Origin: Prostheceraeus crozeri
Taxonomy: Eukaryota; Platyhelminthes; Polycladida; Euryleptidae
NCBI GenBank assembly: GCA_907163375.1
Contig: CAJQUW010012531.1
Span: forward strand, 1 to 64,000
Length of the DNA: 64,000 bases
Direction of reading: 5' to 3'
Below are positions 10,961 to 19,692 of the stretch, in pieces. Each line of letters starts with the position of its first letter. The stretch's first letter is position 1. Position numbers and translations under genes: made by a program. The notes below the pieces were generated by a model. The model worked only from the letters and a program-made list of their open reading frames with translations, made no database searches and was not told where the DNA came from.

Positions 10961-11785
10961 ATGGATAAAATTAGGGCTGATAATTTTAAAAGAATAAAAC
11001 AATTAGAAGAGTTAATAAAACAAAGAAATATTATGAAAGAAAATCATCTTCAACATAGAATGATAAAAGCTGGTATTCAATCTGATATGTTTGAAAAAAT
11101 GCAGCAAACCGAACAAGTAAAAACTGATTTTGAAAAAACTATGAAACCATTTAAAACTCTTGAAAAAGAACTTACAAATAATGATAAACAAATTGATATA
11201 ACAGATCCAGAGCACAAAACTATATTAGATGACTATGGATTACTAGAATCAAACATTAATAAGAAATTACCAAAATCTATGCAATTTGAACATTCTATTT
11301 CATTTATAGATGGAAAAACAATACCTAGATTTTATCTCGGACAAAAAGAAATATTTCCACAACCTTTTCGAGGTTTAATTTTTTCACCAGATAAATCTCC
11401 TTTTAATTTAGATAGAAATTTTGTTAATCTTTTAAGAGGAGCAGATTTAAATAATTATGCTGTAGAAGATCTCATAAAATATAAAGCTATGTTAGACAGA
11501 GTTGGTGCAGTAAAATCTCTTAGACGTTATAAACAATTAGAAAATTTATTATCAACGGGAGTTAAAGTAGGGAAAGGTTTATCTGAAAAACAGAAAACTG
11601 AAACAACTGTATTTTTACCAGATGATCCACAAGAATTACTAAATAGATTAAATATTTTAATATCTGCAATAAAAGAAGGACATAATTCTAGTTTCAATGA
11701 AATTCATGCTATATTGAAAAGACTGTTAGAAAAGAAGATTCTAAATGAAGAGGATTATAAAAGTGTAACGAACCGAATGTTCTAG
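10961..11785 (+). CDS. Polinton protein of unknown function
   Basis: I chose ATG 10961 (MDKIRADNFKRIKQLEELIK) because it has the AAAAATG context of the other element genes. An in-frame ATG at 10907 would add 18 residues. The product is about 274 residues: a charged coiled-coil N-terminus (about 1-75), a middle part with the motif SISFIDGKTIPRFYLGQKEI, and a helical C-terminus with FLPDDPQELLNRLNILISAI and EIHAILKRLLEKKILNEEDY. From memory, this type of C-terminus recurs in Polinton proteins encoded next to the penton gene, which suggests a minor virion component, but I cannot name it. The last codons and stop lie inside a double-hairpin palindrome (11771-11796), so the C-terminus is made partly of repeat. 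Confidence 0.65.
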   Translation: MDKIRADNFKRIKQLEELIKQRNIMKENHLQHRMIKAGIQSDMFEKMQQTEQVKTDFEKTMKPFKTLEKELTNNDKQIDITDPEHKTILDDYGLLESNINKKLPKSMQFEHSISFIDGKTIPRFYLGQKEIFPQPFRGLIFSPDKSPFNLDRNFVNLLRGADLNNYAVEDLIKYKAMLDRVGAVKSLRRYKQLENLLSTGVKVGKGLSEKQKTETTVFLPDDPQELLNRLNILISAIKEGHNSSFNEIHAILKRLLEKKILNEEDYKSVTNRMF

Positions 11786-11796
11786 GGCTTCGCCCG
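11771..11796 (-). repeat. Double mini-hairpin, copy 1
   Basis: Read on the minus strand it is GGGC-GAA-GCCC, then TA, then GAACA-TTC-GGTTC. It overlaps the stop codon of the gene ending at 11785. Related copies are at 16197-16223, 17856-17882 and 18843-18870. Confidence 0.85.
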
Positions 11797-11884
11797 TAGC
11801 TGAAATATGTTGTTTCTAATTTTTATCTATGATTTTTATCTACGATTTTTATCTATAATATTTATTCAAAATTTTAACTAAAAA

Positions 11885-12673
11885 ATGTGTTCAGCAGATT
11901 TAGACAAAATTAATAATCATTTAGAAAATTTGACAGAGATTTTGGGTTCATCAAAATTTAGTACGACGTTAAAAATTATAACAACTACTTCATCACACAC
12001 TTGTAATTTAGAACCCATTCTACATTTGGAACAAAATAAAAATTATCAAATTGCATTGACTAGTTTCTCTACATTTAACACTATTCAAAACGTTATCAAA
12101 GATGTGAATGATCAATTTAGATATTCTACTGATAAAGGCAAAACATGGAAAATACTAACTTTTCTTCCTGGTTCTTACGAAGTTGAAACAATATCAAATG
12201 AAATTAAGAGACATTTAGGTATATCATTTAAAGATAAGAAACAATTACATTTTGCAGTTGAACCGGCAGTTAATAAATTTTCTCTTACTTTAGACGAAAA
12301 TCATCAAGTTGATTTTAATCATGATAGATCATTGTCAAAGCTATTAGGATTTAATAAACAAACTTATAGTCAAGGTTATCATTTAGGTGAGAAGATTCCA
12401 AAAATAACTGAAATAAATTCAATTGTTGTACATTGTGACATTATTGAAGGAGGATATATAAATGGTAAATTATCAAATTTAATATTCAGTTTTCCAGCTT
12501 TTACTGTACCCATTGGTTATAGACTAAATGTAATTCCACAAACATTAATATATTTCCCTATTACAAGAAAAACTATTAACAACATTAACATGAGAATCAC
12601 TGATGAAAAAGGACAAGAAATAAATTTTGGAGGTGAAGAGATTATGATAGATCTTTTGGTTCGGGAGGTATAA
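11885..12673 (+). CDS. Polinton penton-like minor capsid protein (single jelly-roll)
   Basis: This 262-residue protein has the profile of the Polinton minor capsid or penton protein. The N-terminal third has SHTCNLEPILHLEQNKNYQI. The core contains LLGFNKQTYSQGYHLGEK, then INSIVVHCDIIEGGYINGK followed by LSNLIFSFPAFTVPIGYRLN, and the end has IDEKG-like and GGEEIMIDLLV strands. Order and spacing follow other invertebrate members, in which a single jelly-roll forms the vertex of the icosahedral shell. The ATG at 11885 has the TAAAAAATG context. It is followed within 90 bp by the packaging ATPase on the same strand, as in related elements. No catalytic motif is expected. The assignment rests on remembered family patterns and not on a search. 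Confidence 0.85.
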   Translation: MCSADLDKINNHLENLTEILGSSKFSTTLKIITTTSSHTCNLEPILHLEQNKNYQIALTSFSTFNTIQNVIKDVNDQFRYSTDKGKTWKILTFLPGSYEVETISNEIKRHLGISFKDKKQLHFAVEPAVNKFSLTLDENHQVDFNHDRSLSKLLGFNKQTYSQGYHLGEKIPKITEINSIVVHCDIIEGGYINGKLSNLIFSFPAFTVPIGYRLNVIPQTLIYFPITRKTINNINMRITDEKGQEINFGGEEIMIDLLVREV

Positions 12674-12695
12674 ACTCCTACGCGAAGCTAGAGAA
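12660..12695. repeat. GC-rich mini-hairpins after the penton gene
   Basis: GGAG...CTCC straddles the stop codon at 12673. It is followed by CTACGCGAAGCTAG, which contains GCGAAGC, a sequence known to form an unusually stable DNA mini-hairpin. The surrounding DNA is nearly pure A and T. Confidence 0.6.
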
Positions 12696-12761
12696 GTTTA
12701 ATTTTCTTCTTCTTTAGAAACAAAAAATAAAAAAAATAAAAATAAATTTTTTTATTAAAAA

Positions 12762-13529
12762 ATGAGTGAACTACCTCCATTAAATAAAAAAAAACTTAAA
12801 TTTAATCATCATCCAAATTTATCTAATAAAGTTTTGTCAGTTATTTGTGGAAGATCAGGATGTGGAAAAACATATCTATTATTTAAAATTTTAACGACTC
12901 CAAATTTTTTGGATTATAACAATCTTATAATTTATACAACAACGGCAGAACAACCCGTCTATCAATTTTTAAAATATGGATTTGAAAATAATCTTAAAAA
13001 AACAGCAATTGCTTCATTATTCAAAGAATATGAAAAATCTGAAGATGAAGAAGAAATAAGTTCGTGGTGTGAAGAAGCAGCAAAAAATAATCAGTTAGTA
13101 GAATCTAATAAAAATAACCATATAAAGATACAACTAATAGATGATAGTGGTAATATGCAAGATCCTAGTAAACTAGATAAAACAATGAAACATTGTGTAA
13201 TTTTTGATGATTGTGTTAATGATAGAAATCAGTCAGTTCAGAGAAATTATTTTACACGAGGTAGACATAATAACTGTAGTGTTTTTTATTTAACACAAAG
13301 TATGTATTCATTAGACGGAAGTGTTATTAGAAAGAATGCAAATATATTTATACTATTTGAAATAAATGCAAGAAACTTAAGTGATTTGTTAAGAGATTTA
13401 TGTGTAAGAAATAAAGATGAATTTAAACAATCGTGTAACAATGCTTGGTCAAAAGATTATGGCTTCATTACAATTAATATTGATAAAAAAATTCATGAAA
13501 GAGTTATAGAAAATATTTTCGCGGAGTGA
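12762..13529 (+). CDS. Polinton genome-packaging ATPase (FtsK/HerA type)
   Basis: The 255-residue product has the A32-like packaging ATPase motifs: Walker A GRSGCGKT at residues 30-37, Walker B CVIFDD at 145-150, an arginine-bearing segment YFTRGRHNN at about 163-171 and the sensor-like strand FYLTQS at about 175-180. In viruses of this lineage the protein is the motor that pumps DNA into the preformed capsid, so it acts on the major capsid and penton products of neighbouring genes. An acidic insert (EKSEDEEEIS) lies at about 91-100. The ATG has the TTATTAAAAAATG context. It converges on the DNA polymerase gene, with 88 bp of AT-rich DNA between the stops. Confidence 0.93.
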   Translation: MSELPPLNKKKLKFNHHPNLSNKVLSVICGRSGCGKTYLLFKILTTPNFLDYNNLIIYTTTAEQPVYQFLKYGFENNLKKTAIASLFKEYEKSEDEEEISSWCEEAAKNNQLVESNKNNHIKIQLIDDSGNMQDPSKLDKTMKHCVIFDDCVNDRNQSVQRNYFTRGRHNNCSVFYLTQSMYSLDGSVIRKNANIFILFEINARNLSDLLRDLCVRNKDEFKQSCNNAWSKDYGFITINIDKKIHERVIENIFAE

Positions 13530-13617
13530 TAAAAAATATACAAATATAGTGTTTTAATATTTTATTATTTTTTATTTTATGTATATATCAAATTTGTCTA
13601 TCTTAGAAATTAGAAAA

Positions 13618-16600
13618 TTAAAAAGGTTCAGTAGTTATTCCATCAGGTAAAATTTTTCTTTTATCATCAAATGGATCTAATGCTAATTTATGTTCTTCTT
13701 TTAAATACATGTTATGTTTTTTTGAATTAAGTCTATAATTACATGCTGTTTTTATTTCATTATTAAATAATGCATTTTTATAATCTTGAAATGTTATTTG
13801 ATTAGCCACTGATGCCTTTGAAATTCCTTTTAATGTTTTATGTGTTTTAATATTATTAGTTGTATCATAACAGTAACATTTAGATTTTAAAAATATAGCT
13901 TCTGTTATGAAATCTTCATTTCCTTCTAATTCATCTTTTACTTTACATAAATCAGAAGGATGAATGATATCTTTTATTTTATTAATTTCTTCATCAAGTG
14001 TAGAATTATACGGTATTGTTAATTCTAAGAAAACAGAATCGGTATCTGTAAAGTGTAATTTATAGTTTTTGCCATAAGCAGGTGCTAAATAATCATATAT
14101 AAATCTATACATAAATAGTTTAGCTAATTCTAATATAGTGAATCCAATAAAATTAAACTTATCATGTTTTACGCTAATTCGACGTAAGTGTACAGCACAT
14201 AGTTCATCACTAAATCTAGTAGTTCTTTTATATGTAGGTTTCCTTGTTAAATTTTGAAACCTATCTTTATCATAAACTATTTCAATATTTTGTCTATTAC
14301 GCACATTTTCTAAAGTCTTACCGTAAAATGCATTATTCATTAATTTGAAGAACACGTTTCCAAAATCATCTTTATTTCTTTTAGCTATTTTACGTTTTTC
14401 AATATTGAACTCTATATAATTTTTTAACCACCTAGATTTTTGATAAAATAGTTTTCGATGTATTTTGGTGAGAATCATTCCATGTTCTAAATACCAATCT
14501 AGCATTCTTCCTTCAACAACATACTTTCCTTTATTACTTTGTGTTAACATAAGTTTTTTTGTTGGTCTGTATTTCTTAGGAATTAAAGATTTTTGATAAT
14601 CTGAAAAATCTTCTATATTGGGAATTTTGTTTTCGGGACAGAAAGGAAAATATTTTGTTTTATCTTTTATTTCATCAGGATATACTAAATCAACTTCATA
14701 TATATAACCATGATTATAATCTCCATCATAGGTTTTTTGATAATCAAGAATATTACACCATGACATTTCACCTGTTGGTAATTCTTGTATCATGCAAGAA
14801 GAATATAAGCTATTAAAATCATAATATAACAAATAGTTTTCTCTCATGATTTCATCAACTGCTGCTTGACTATCTTCATTTGGTATAAGTCCTTCTATAT
14901 TTTGATTAAACAATTTTATAAACTGATCGCTTTCTTCTGGAGATAAAGGTTTCATTATTCCATAATCATCAGGATTTACTTTTTTATTGTAACACTGTAT
15001 ATAACGATTACCTAAAACTGATGAAACTCCACCTCTAATTCCAGATTCAAAAAATAATAATTTATCATATGTATTTTCTTTATAATGTTTAAGTTTAACA
15101 TTTGTATGTTTTAATCCTGCTAACCATGTTAAACCTGGTGTAGAATAACAATAACATGGATCTATTCCGTAATATTCTAAACACATGTCACGAAAGTTTT
15201 CGAAAAGATCAGCTAGTATTAATACATCTATCTGAAGATATTTCATTGTATAATCATACATTGTTTTACAATTTAACTCTCTCCAATTCTTTTCAGCTTC
15301 TGCATAGTCTTCGTCAGATAATTTTGATTGTTTTAATGTTGATTTAAATTTATTTATTGGAGGAAGTTGTTCTTCTTCCATAATTTTATTCACAGAATTA
15401 AAATCTCCAGTTATGTACTCATACGGAAATATTCCTTTTAAAGGTTTTAAATTATATTTATTTAATATTTTACATTGTTCAGATTTCAAAGTTTTTCCCA
15501 TAACATCTAATGAATAAGGAGTAAAAAATCTAAATGCATCTAAAATTCTAATACAACCTAATTGCATTGAAAAATATTCTTCTTCTGTTTTACATAGTAC
15601 ATTTATTTGTTGTTGTTGTAATTTTTCAGATGAAAATAAATCTTTCATTACTAGATGGAAATCATATTTAGAACCATTATAGAAATATAAAGGAACAAAG
15701 TTATATTTAAATTTATTAGCATTAAGATTACAAGAATTATGTGCTGCACCTCTATATAATCCATTTAGATGATCATGATCTTTTACCTTGACGGCAGAGC
15801 CGTCGCTTCGCCTATCAAGATATCTACCTTTGCCATTTTTATAATTTTTTGTAAATTCTCTTCCACAGTAATAACATTTTGTTTCATTAATAAAATTTAA
15901 TTTTTCTTTTTCTGTTAATGGCATCATCGGTATATTTGTTTCAAGCAATTGTGAAAAATAATTTTGTAATTCTTCTACTTTCTTTGTAAACATTTCTGAA
16001 CTATCTTCACCATAGTATTGATAATATTCTGATTTAAATAATTCAGGATAATTTGAATGAATGTACATTCCCCAACATAATGGTTTTTGTTCAAATAAAT
16101 ATTTTTCTTTACTTTGTTCAGATGCACTTTTTTCATAATTAAAAACCGAAGGTTCTAATTGGCCCGTACCATTTTCAGAATTATCATTTTTAGAATCGGG
16201 TGAAGCCCTGGAACTTTCCGTTTGATTTTGTGTCATATTAACATTATATGCTTCAAAATCACAATAAATAGTAAAGGGTACTTTATTTTTAAAATACCAT
16301 TTATTATATTCTAAATAATCATCTTTAGGAAAAGTATTTTGAACTGCTTCGTTTTGTTGACAATTCTCCAAATGTCTATTCATTTCTTCTAAAGTTCTAA
16401 AACTTGTCATACATTGAAGACAAGGAAAATTTTTATTATCTGAAGTTTTTGTAAATATAGAAACATCTTTACACAATATAAAATGACCCTGATAATATAA
16501 TATATTCGCTTGTGCTGGTTGTTTTGACTGTTCTAGTTTTTCAAATTCATCTTTATATATTTCATGTGTTTCATTAATTTCTTTTGTAATATTAAATGTA

Positions 16601-18135
16601 TTTTGATAATAATTTTGATTTAATATTTGTAGCTGATAAATATATTCTTTATCATATTGTTCTTTATATTGTTGTAGACATTTTTTTAAACATTCATTTA
16701 ATTCTTTATTTTCTTCATTATTTAATTCTTTATTATTTAATTTTTTATTATTTTCTTCATTTAATTTTTGAATTGTTTCTATCTTATTTTGATATTTATG
16801 GTGATATTCTTGTAGTAACATTTTTGTTTGTTGTTGATAATCTATTTTACATTTTTGTAAACTTTCATTTAAATTTTCTAATTTTTGTTGATATTCTGAA
16901 GATAAAGATGAATATTTGTAATTATAATCATCAGTACGTCCTTTATAATTATTATGATTAATCATTATTGGTGATAGTGTTTTAACAAGTTCAAATTTTT
17001 CAGTACATATTATATTTCCTTGGTAAAAAATATTATGATGCATGTAATTTCCTCTATCATTATATACTATTTCTGATTGGCATAAATTTTTATTATTCAA
17101 ATAAAATTTTTTTGAATCTGAGTAAAGTGGAGTAATTTTACCAATAGAAACATAATTCACATTTAATTCAAAAACATTTACTTCTATTAAATTTTTATTC
17201 TTTTTATGAAACTTTTTTAACCTATTATAATCATATGGAAATTCATCTAAGCCATCAGAAAGATCAAATTCATTTATGTATTCTTCTTTATTATAATGAC
17301 TTAGTCTTTCTTTATGATATTCTGCAGGATGTAAATGTGCTATAATACTCCACAGAAAACAATAATCATCTTCATTTTTTATGTTGATTATTTGTGGTGA
17401 ACTGAAAGGTAAAGGAACATAACTACCACCAGTATTATTTTTATATTTATCAATTACTATTTTCTTAGATAGTATTTTAACAAATCTCCAACCAGATTCA
17501 CGTAACTGGGCTTCAATTATACAATTTTCTAATTTAAGTATCATCGATTCAAATATGGGTTGTATATCATTTACATTATGAATTTCTTGTGAATTTGTAA
17601 AATGTCCTTGTATTATTTCTTCAGGAATTCCATCAGGTCCATTTTTTGTATAAAGTACTTCTACATTCATATAACATTTGAAAGATTTCTTAAATATATT
17701 ATAAAAGTTGGTTAGAATATCAGAAAAAGTTTTATCGGTTTCATTATATTCAAAAGACTGATTAAATAAATATTTTATATTTGCTAAGGCTTCATCGTTA
17801 CGTTCAGCTTCATCAAATTCATCAGTATCGCTAAATAAATATCTTCCATCTGGTACGGGCGAAGCCCTAGAACCTTCGGTTTGTATGGTCTCATCTTCAC
17901 TATTAAAAACTTTTTTATATTCCGAATGTGAATAATCATCAAACATTTTTTTAACTTTTATATCAGTAGGCAATGTTTCTAGATAGTTTTTATAACTATT
18001 TAATTTTAATATATTTCCTTCATCAACTCGTTCTACATTTTGTAAATGCAATTTACTATTTAAATGAGATTGATAACTTCTTTTTGTTTGCAACTTTTTT
18101 TTACATAAGACACAATAAAACTTGGTATTTTCCAT
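13618..18135 (-). CDS. PolB: Polinton protein-primed family B DNA polymerase
   Basis: The 1,505-residue protein replicates the element. Exonuclease motifs: YCDFEAYN (about 625-632), NGSKYDFHLVM (about 825) and MKYLQIDVLILAD. Polymerase motifs: YYDFNSLYSS (about 1105-1114), KLMNNAFYGKT (about 1265) and FTDTDS (about 1364-1369). N-terminal extras are a C2H2-like finger (FYCVLCKKKL...HLNSKLH, about 6-30), a domain with CFLWSIIAHLHPAEYH typical of Polinton polymerases, a coiled coil of about 130 residues rich in Q, K, E and N (about 405-535), a second CxxC finger (about 570-592), and an endonuclease VII-like block CYYCG...KVKDHDHLNG...AAHNSCN (about 750-806). Three GC-rich hairpin palindromes lie inside the gene without closing the frame. 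The start context is AAAAAATGG. Confidence 0.96.
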   Translation of the reverse strand: MENTKFYCVLCKKKLQTKRSYQSHLNSKLHLQNVERVDEGNILKLNSYKNYLETLPTDIKVKKMFDDYSHSEYKKVFNSEDETIQTEGSRASPVPDGRYLFSDTDEFDEAERNDEALANIKYLFNQSFEYNETDKTFSDILTNFYNIFKKSFKCYMNVEVLYTKNGPDGIPEEIIQGHFTNSQEIHNVNDIQPIFESMILKLENCIIEAQLRESGWRFVKILSKKIVIDKYKNNTGGSYVPLPFSSPQIINIKNEDDYCFLWSIIAHLHPAEYHKERLSHYNKEEYINEFDLSDGLDEFPYDYNRLKKFHKKNKNLIEVNVFELNVNYVSIGKITPLYSDSKKFYLNNKNLCQSEIVYNDRGNYMHHNIFYQGNIICTEKFELVKTLSPIMINHNNYKGRTDDYNYKYSSLSSEYQQKLENLNESLQKCKIDYQQQTKMLLQEYHHKYQNKIETIQKLNEENNKKLNNKELNNEENKELNECLKKCLQQYKEQYDKEYIYQLQILNQNYYQNTFNITKEINETHEIYKDEFEKLEQSKQPAQANILYYQGHFILCKDVSIFTKTSDNKNFPCLQCMTSFRTLEEMNRHLENCQQNEAVQNTFPKDDYLEYNKWYFKNKVPFTIYCDFEAYNVNMTQNQTESSRASPDSKNDNSENGTGQLEPSVFNYEKSASEQSKEKYLFEQKPLCWGMYIHSNYPELFKSEYYQYYGEDSSEMFTKKVEELQNYFSQLLETNIPMMPLTEKEKLNFINETKCYYCGREFTKNYKNGKGRYLDRRSDGSAVKVKDHDHLNGLYRGAAHNSCNLNANKFKYNFVPLYFYNGSKYDFHLVMKDLFSSEKLQQQQINVLCKTEEEYFSMQLGCIRILDAFRFFTPYSLDVMGKTLKSEQCKILNKYNLKPLKGIFPYEYITGDFNSVNKIMEEEQLPPINKFKSTLKQSKLSDEDYAEAEKNWRELNCKTMYDYTMKYLQIDVLILADLFENFRDMCLEYYGIDPCYCYSTPGLTWLAGLKHTNVKLKHYKENTYDKLLFFESGIRGGVSSVLGNRYIQCYNKKVNPDDYGIMKPLSPEESDQFIKLFNQNIEGLIPNEDSQAAVDEIMRENYLLYYDFNSLYSSCMIQELPTGEMSWCNILDYQKTYDGDYNHGYIYEVDLVYPDEIKDKTKYFPFCPENKIPNIEDFSDYQKSLIPKKYRPTKKLMLTQSNKGKYVVEGRMLDWYLEHGMILTKIHRKLFYQKSRWLKNYIEFNIEKRKIAKRNKDDFGNVFFKLMNNAFYGKTLENVRNRQNIEIVYDKDRFQNLTRKPTYKRTTRFSDELCAVHLRRISVKHDKFNFIGFTILELAKLFMYRFIYDYLAPAYGKNYKLHFTDTDSVFLELTIPYNSTLDEEINKIKDIIHPSDLCKVKDELEGNEDFITEAIFLKSKCYCYDTTNNIKTHKTLKGISKASVANQITFQDYKNALFNNEIKTACNYRLNSKKHNMYLKEEHKLALDPFDDKRKILPDGITTEPF
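15790..15812. repeat. Mini-hairpin inside the polymerase gene
   Basis: GACGGC-AGA-GCCGTC followed by GCTTCGCC. It encodes DRRSDGSAV within the endonuclease VII-like block, so a palindrome has been accommodated between zinc-binding residues. Confidence 0.7.
16145..16223. repeat. Inverted pair of double-hairpin repeats in the polymerase gene
   Basis: At 16145-16167 one copy (ACCGAAGGTTCTAATTGGCC) runs on the plus strand. At 16197-16223 a diverged copy (GGGTGAAGCCC, then GAACTTTCCGTTT) runs the other way. In the protein the second gives TESSRASP. Together with copy 17856-17882 they place the same palindrome family three times in one gene. Confidence 0.75.
17856..17882 (+). repeat. Double mini-hairpin in the polymerase gene, near N-terminus
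   Basis: GGGC-GAA-GCCC, TA, then AACC-TTC-GGTT. It is read in frame on the minus strand as TEGSRASP. It lies in a low-complexity acidic region of the polymerase and looks like a tolerated in-frame insertion. Confidence 0.85.
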
Positions 18136-18269
18136 TTTTTTATTTTTTTAGAGAAAATTTAAGAAAAAAATTGTGTTTTAATTTTAGATATAAACATTCT
18201 AATATCTAGGACTTGAGTGTTATTTTATATTATTATATATTTCACGTTCTTTAGTTATTTTTGCTTTAT

Positions 18270-18316
18270 CATATTAAGTTTAATCATATTAAGTTTTATC
18301 ATATTAAGTTTCATCA
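18270..18316. repeat. Short tandem repeat downstream of minus-strand gene
   Basis: The 14-bp word ATCATATTAAGTTT is repeated about four times. It overlaps the last codons of the gene ending at 18304. Confidence 0.7.
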
Positions 18317-19587
18317 TATAATGTTTTATCAAAAGATAATTTAAATTTATTTTCACTAACTATTGATTCTTCATCATCATAAATTGATTCTTCATCATCA
18401 TCATAAATTGTTTCTTCATCATCATAAATTACACTTTTTGGTATAGGATGCCCTTCCATGATAGGATACCATTCTCTTATTGGAATATCTAATTCTAAAT
18501 TACATTTCTTATCTGATAATAATATAATAGAGAAAAATATTGGTCTTTGATCTCTTTTGGAAAATTTAATAACACCACTATAATCTGAATCACTTTTAGT
18601 TTTTATTAAAGATGATAAAATTTTAAATTGATTAGATGTAAATCCTAATTTAAATTTTGTAGACCCGACACATAGTTGTCTAACAGTATCTTCAACTATA
18701 CCATCATTATTATTTTCAATTGTAAGAAAATGAAATTTAGATAAATTTTTATAATTACTAATATTTTTATAATCTTTTTTACCATTTACACCTTTTTCAG
18801 ATGTTACAGAATCATCATTATTATCATAAGATTCTTTAAGATCGGGCAAAGCCCTAGAACCTTCGGTTCGTTTATTATGATTATGGTCATTGTTAATAGT
18901 ATAAGGTGTAGTCCACATATAAATTTTCTCTTGTTGAGCTAAACCATTCATATAAGATTTTAACAAATTAATATTTAAGTTTGAATATAATCCTATATAC
19001 GTATCATCATCATATCTTTGCGGCATTTCTAATGTTTCTTGTTTATAAATTGTGTCTCTATAATAAACTTGACATAATAATTCTTCATTATGTTTTTTAC
19101 TCTCTATATGAATGTTATATTGATTTTGATCGTCAACAAATAATCTAATTTTTTCTTTCGAAAAAGATTTTAATTTTTTAACTAATTCTTTAATATTGAT
19201 ATAATTAATAATTTTAGTTTCTATCCAATCAGTATTACTAATTGGTAACACTGCTCTAATAAATCCATAAACATTATTATGACCTATTATAACCATATTT
19301 TCTTTATTTAATTCCACATAAGCTACATCATTATATTTACTTACAATCTCCATAAATTTAATAAATGGATCCCCCGGAAATAAACAATAATTAGTTTCTA
19401 TAGAAGGTAAACCTTTAGTCTGTTCTCTAAATATTTCGGCTTGTAATAGAAATAAAATATTAACATCTATACATGGATTATTATTATTATTATCAAAACA
19501 TTTATTTTCAAATCCCGTTGATCTCGTCGAATAAGAAGAACAGGATGATGCGGGCGAATATAATTTTTTTAAATTTGGATTTTCCAT
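18304..19587 (-). CDS. Polinton protein, possibly sliding-clamp-like
   Basis: I do not recognise this 427-residue protein by a signature. The spacing of residues 74-165 (DPFIKFMEIVSKYNDVAYVE, then MVIIGHNNVYGFIRAVLP, then INIKELVKKLKSFSKEKIRL) resembles the first domain of PCNA-type clamps. The segment at about 310-390 (FKLGFTSNQFKILSSLI, then a strand ending ELDIPI) resembles a second clamp domain. The C-terminus is a repeated acidic tail (YDDEETIYDDDEESIYDDEE). A Ser-rich and Asn-rich N-terminus precedes. Residues at about 240 (TEGSRALPDL) derive from a double-hairpin repeat. It is encoded just upstream of the DNA polymerase on the same strand, which fits a replication role, but the clamp idea is inference. 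Confidence 0.5.
   Translation of the reverse strand: MENPNLKKLYSPASSCSSYSTRSTGFENKCFDNNNNNPCIDVNILFLLQAEIFREQTKGLPSIETNYCLFPGDPFIKFMEIVSKYNDVAYVELNKENMVIIGHNNVYGFIRAVLPISNTDWIETKIINYINIKELVKKLKSFSKEKIRLFVDDQNQYNIHIESKKHNEELLCQVYYRDTIYKQETLEMPQRYDDDTYIGLYSNLNINLLKSYMNGLAQQEKIYMWTTPYTINNDHNHNKRTEGSRALPDLKESYDNNDDSVTSEKGVNGKKDYKNISNYKNLSKFHFLTIENNNDGIVEDTVRQLCVGSTKFKLGFTSNQFKILSSLIKTKSDSDYSGVIKFSKRDQRPIFFSIILLSDKKCNLELDIPIREWYPIMEGHPIPKSVIYDDEETIYDDDEESIYDDEESIVSENKFKLSFDKTLYDET
18843..18870 (+). repeat. Double mini-hairpin in the clamp-like gene
   Basis: GGGC-AAA-GCCC, TA, then GAACC-TTC-GGTTC: both stems perfect. On the minus strand it is read as TEGSRALP, almost the peptide found twice in the polymerase. 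Confidence 0.88.
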
Positions 19588-19692
19588 TTTTTTATTTTTA
19601 TTAGAAAAAATTTTATTTTTTTATTTTTATTAGAAAAAATTTTATTTTTTTATTTTTATTAGAAAAAATTTTACTTTTTTATTGTTTTAAAA
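19588..19692. promoter_or_regulatory. Divergent intergenic promoter region with three tandem repeats
   Basis: About three copies of a roughly 32-bp unit (TTATTTTTATTAGAAAAAAT and flanks) fill the 105 bp between the minus-strand clamp-like gene and the plus-strand fibre-like gene. The first unit overlaps the start context of the minus gene. As the only divergent pair in the element, this is a likely two-way promoter. The role is inferred from position. Confidence 0.65.

Noticed and set aside
16596-16961. 121-codon plus-strand open frame opposite the polymerase
   Set aside because: It is the antisense of the coiled-coil part of the polymerase; low-complexity AT-rich DNA gives long chance frames.
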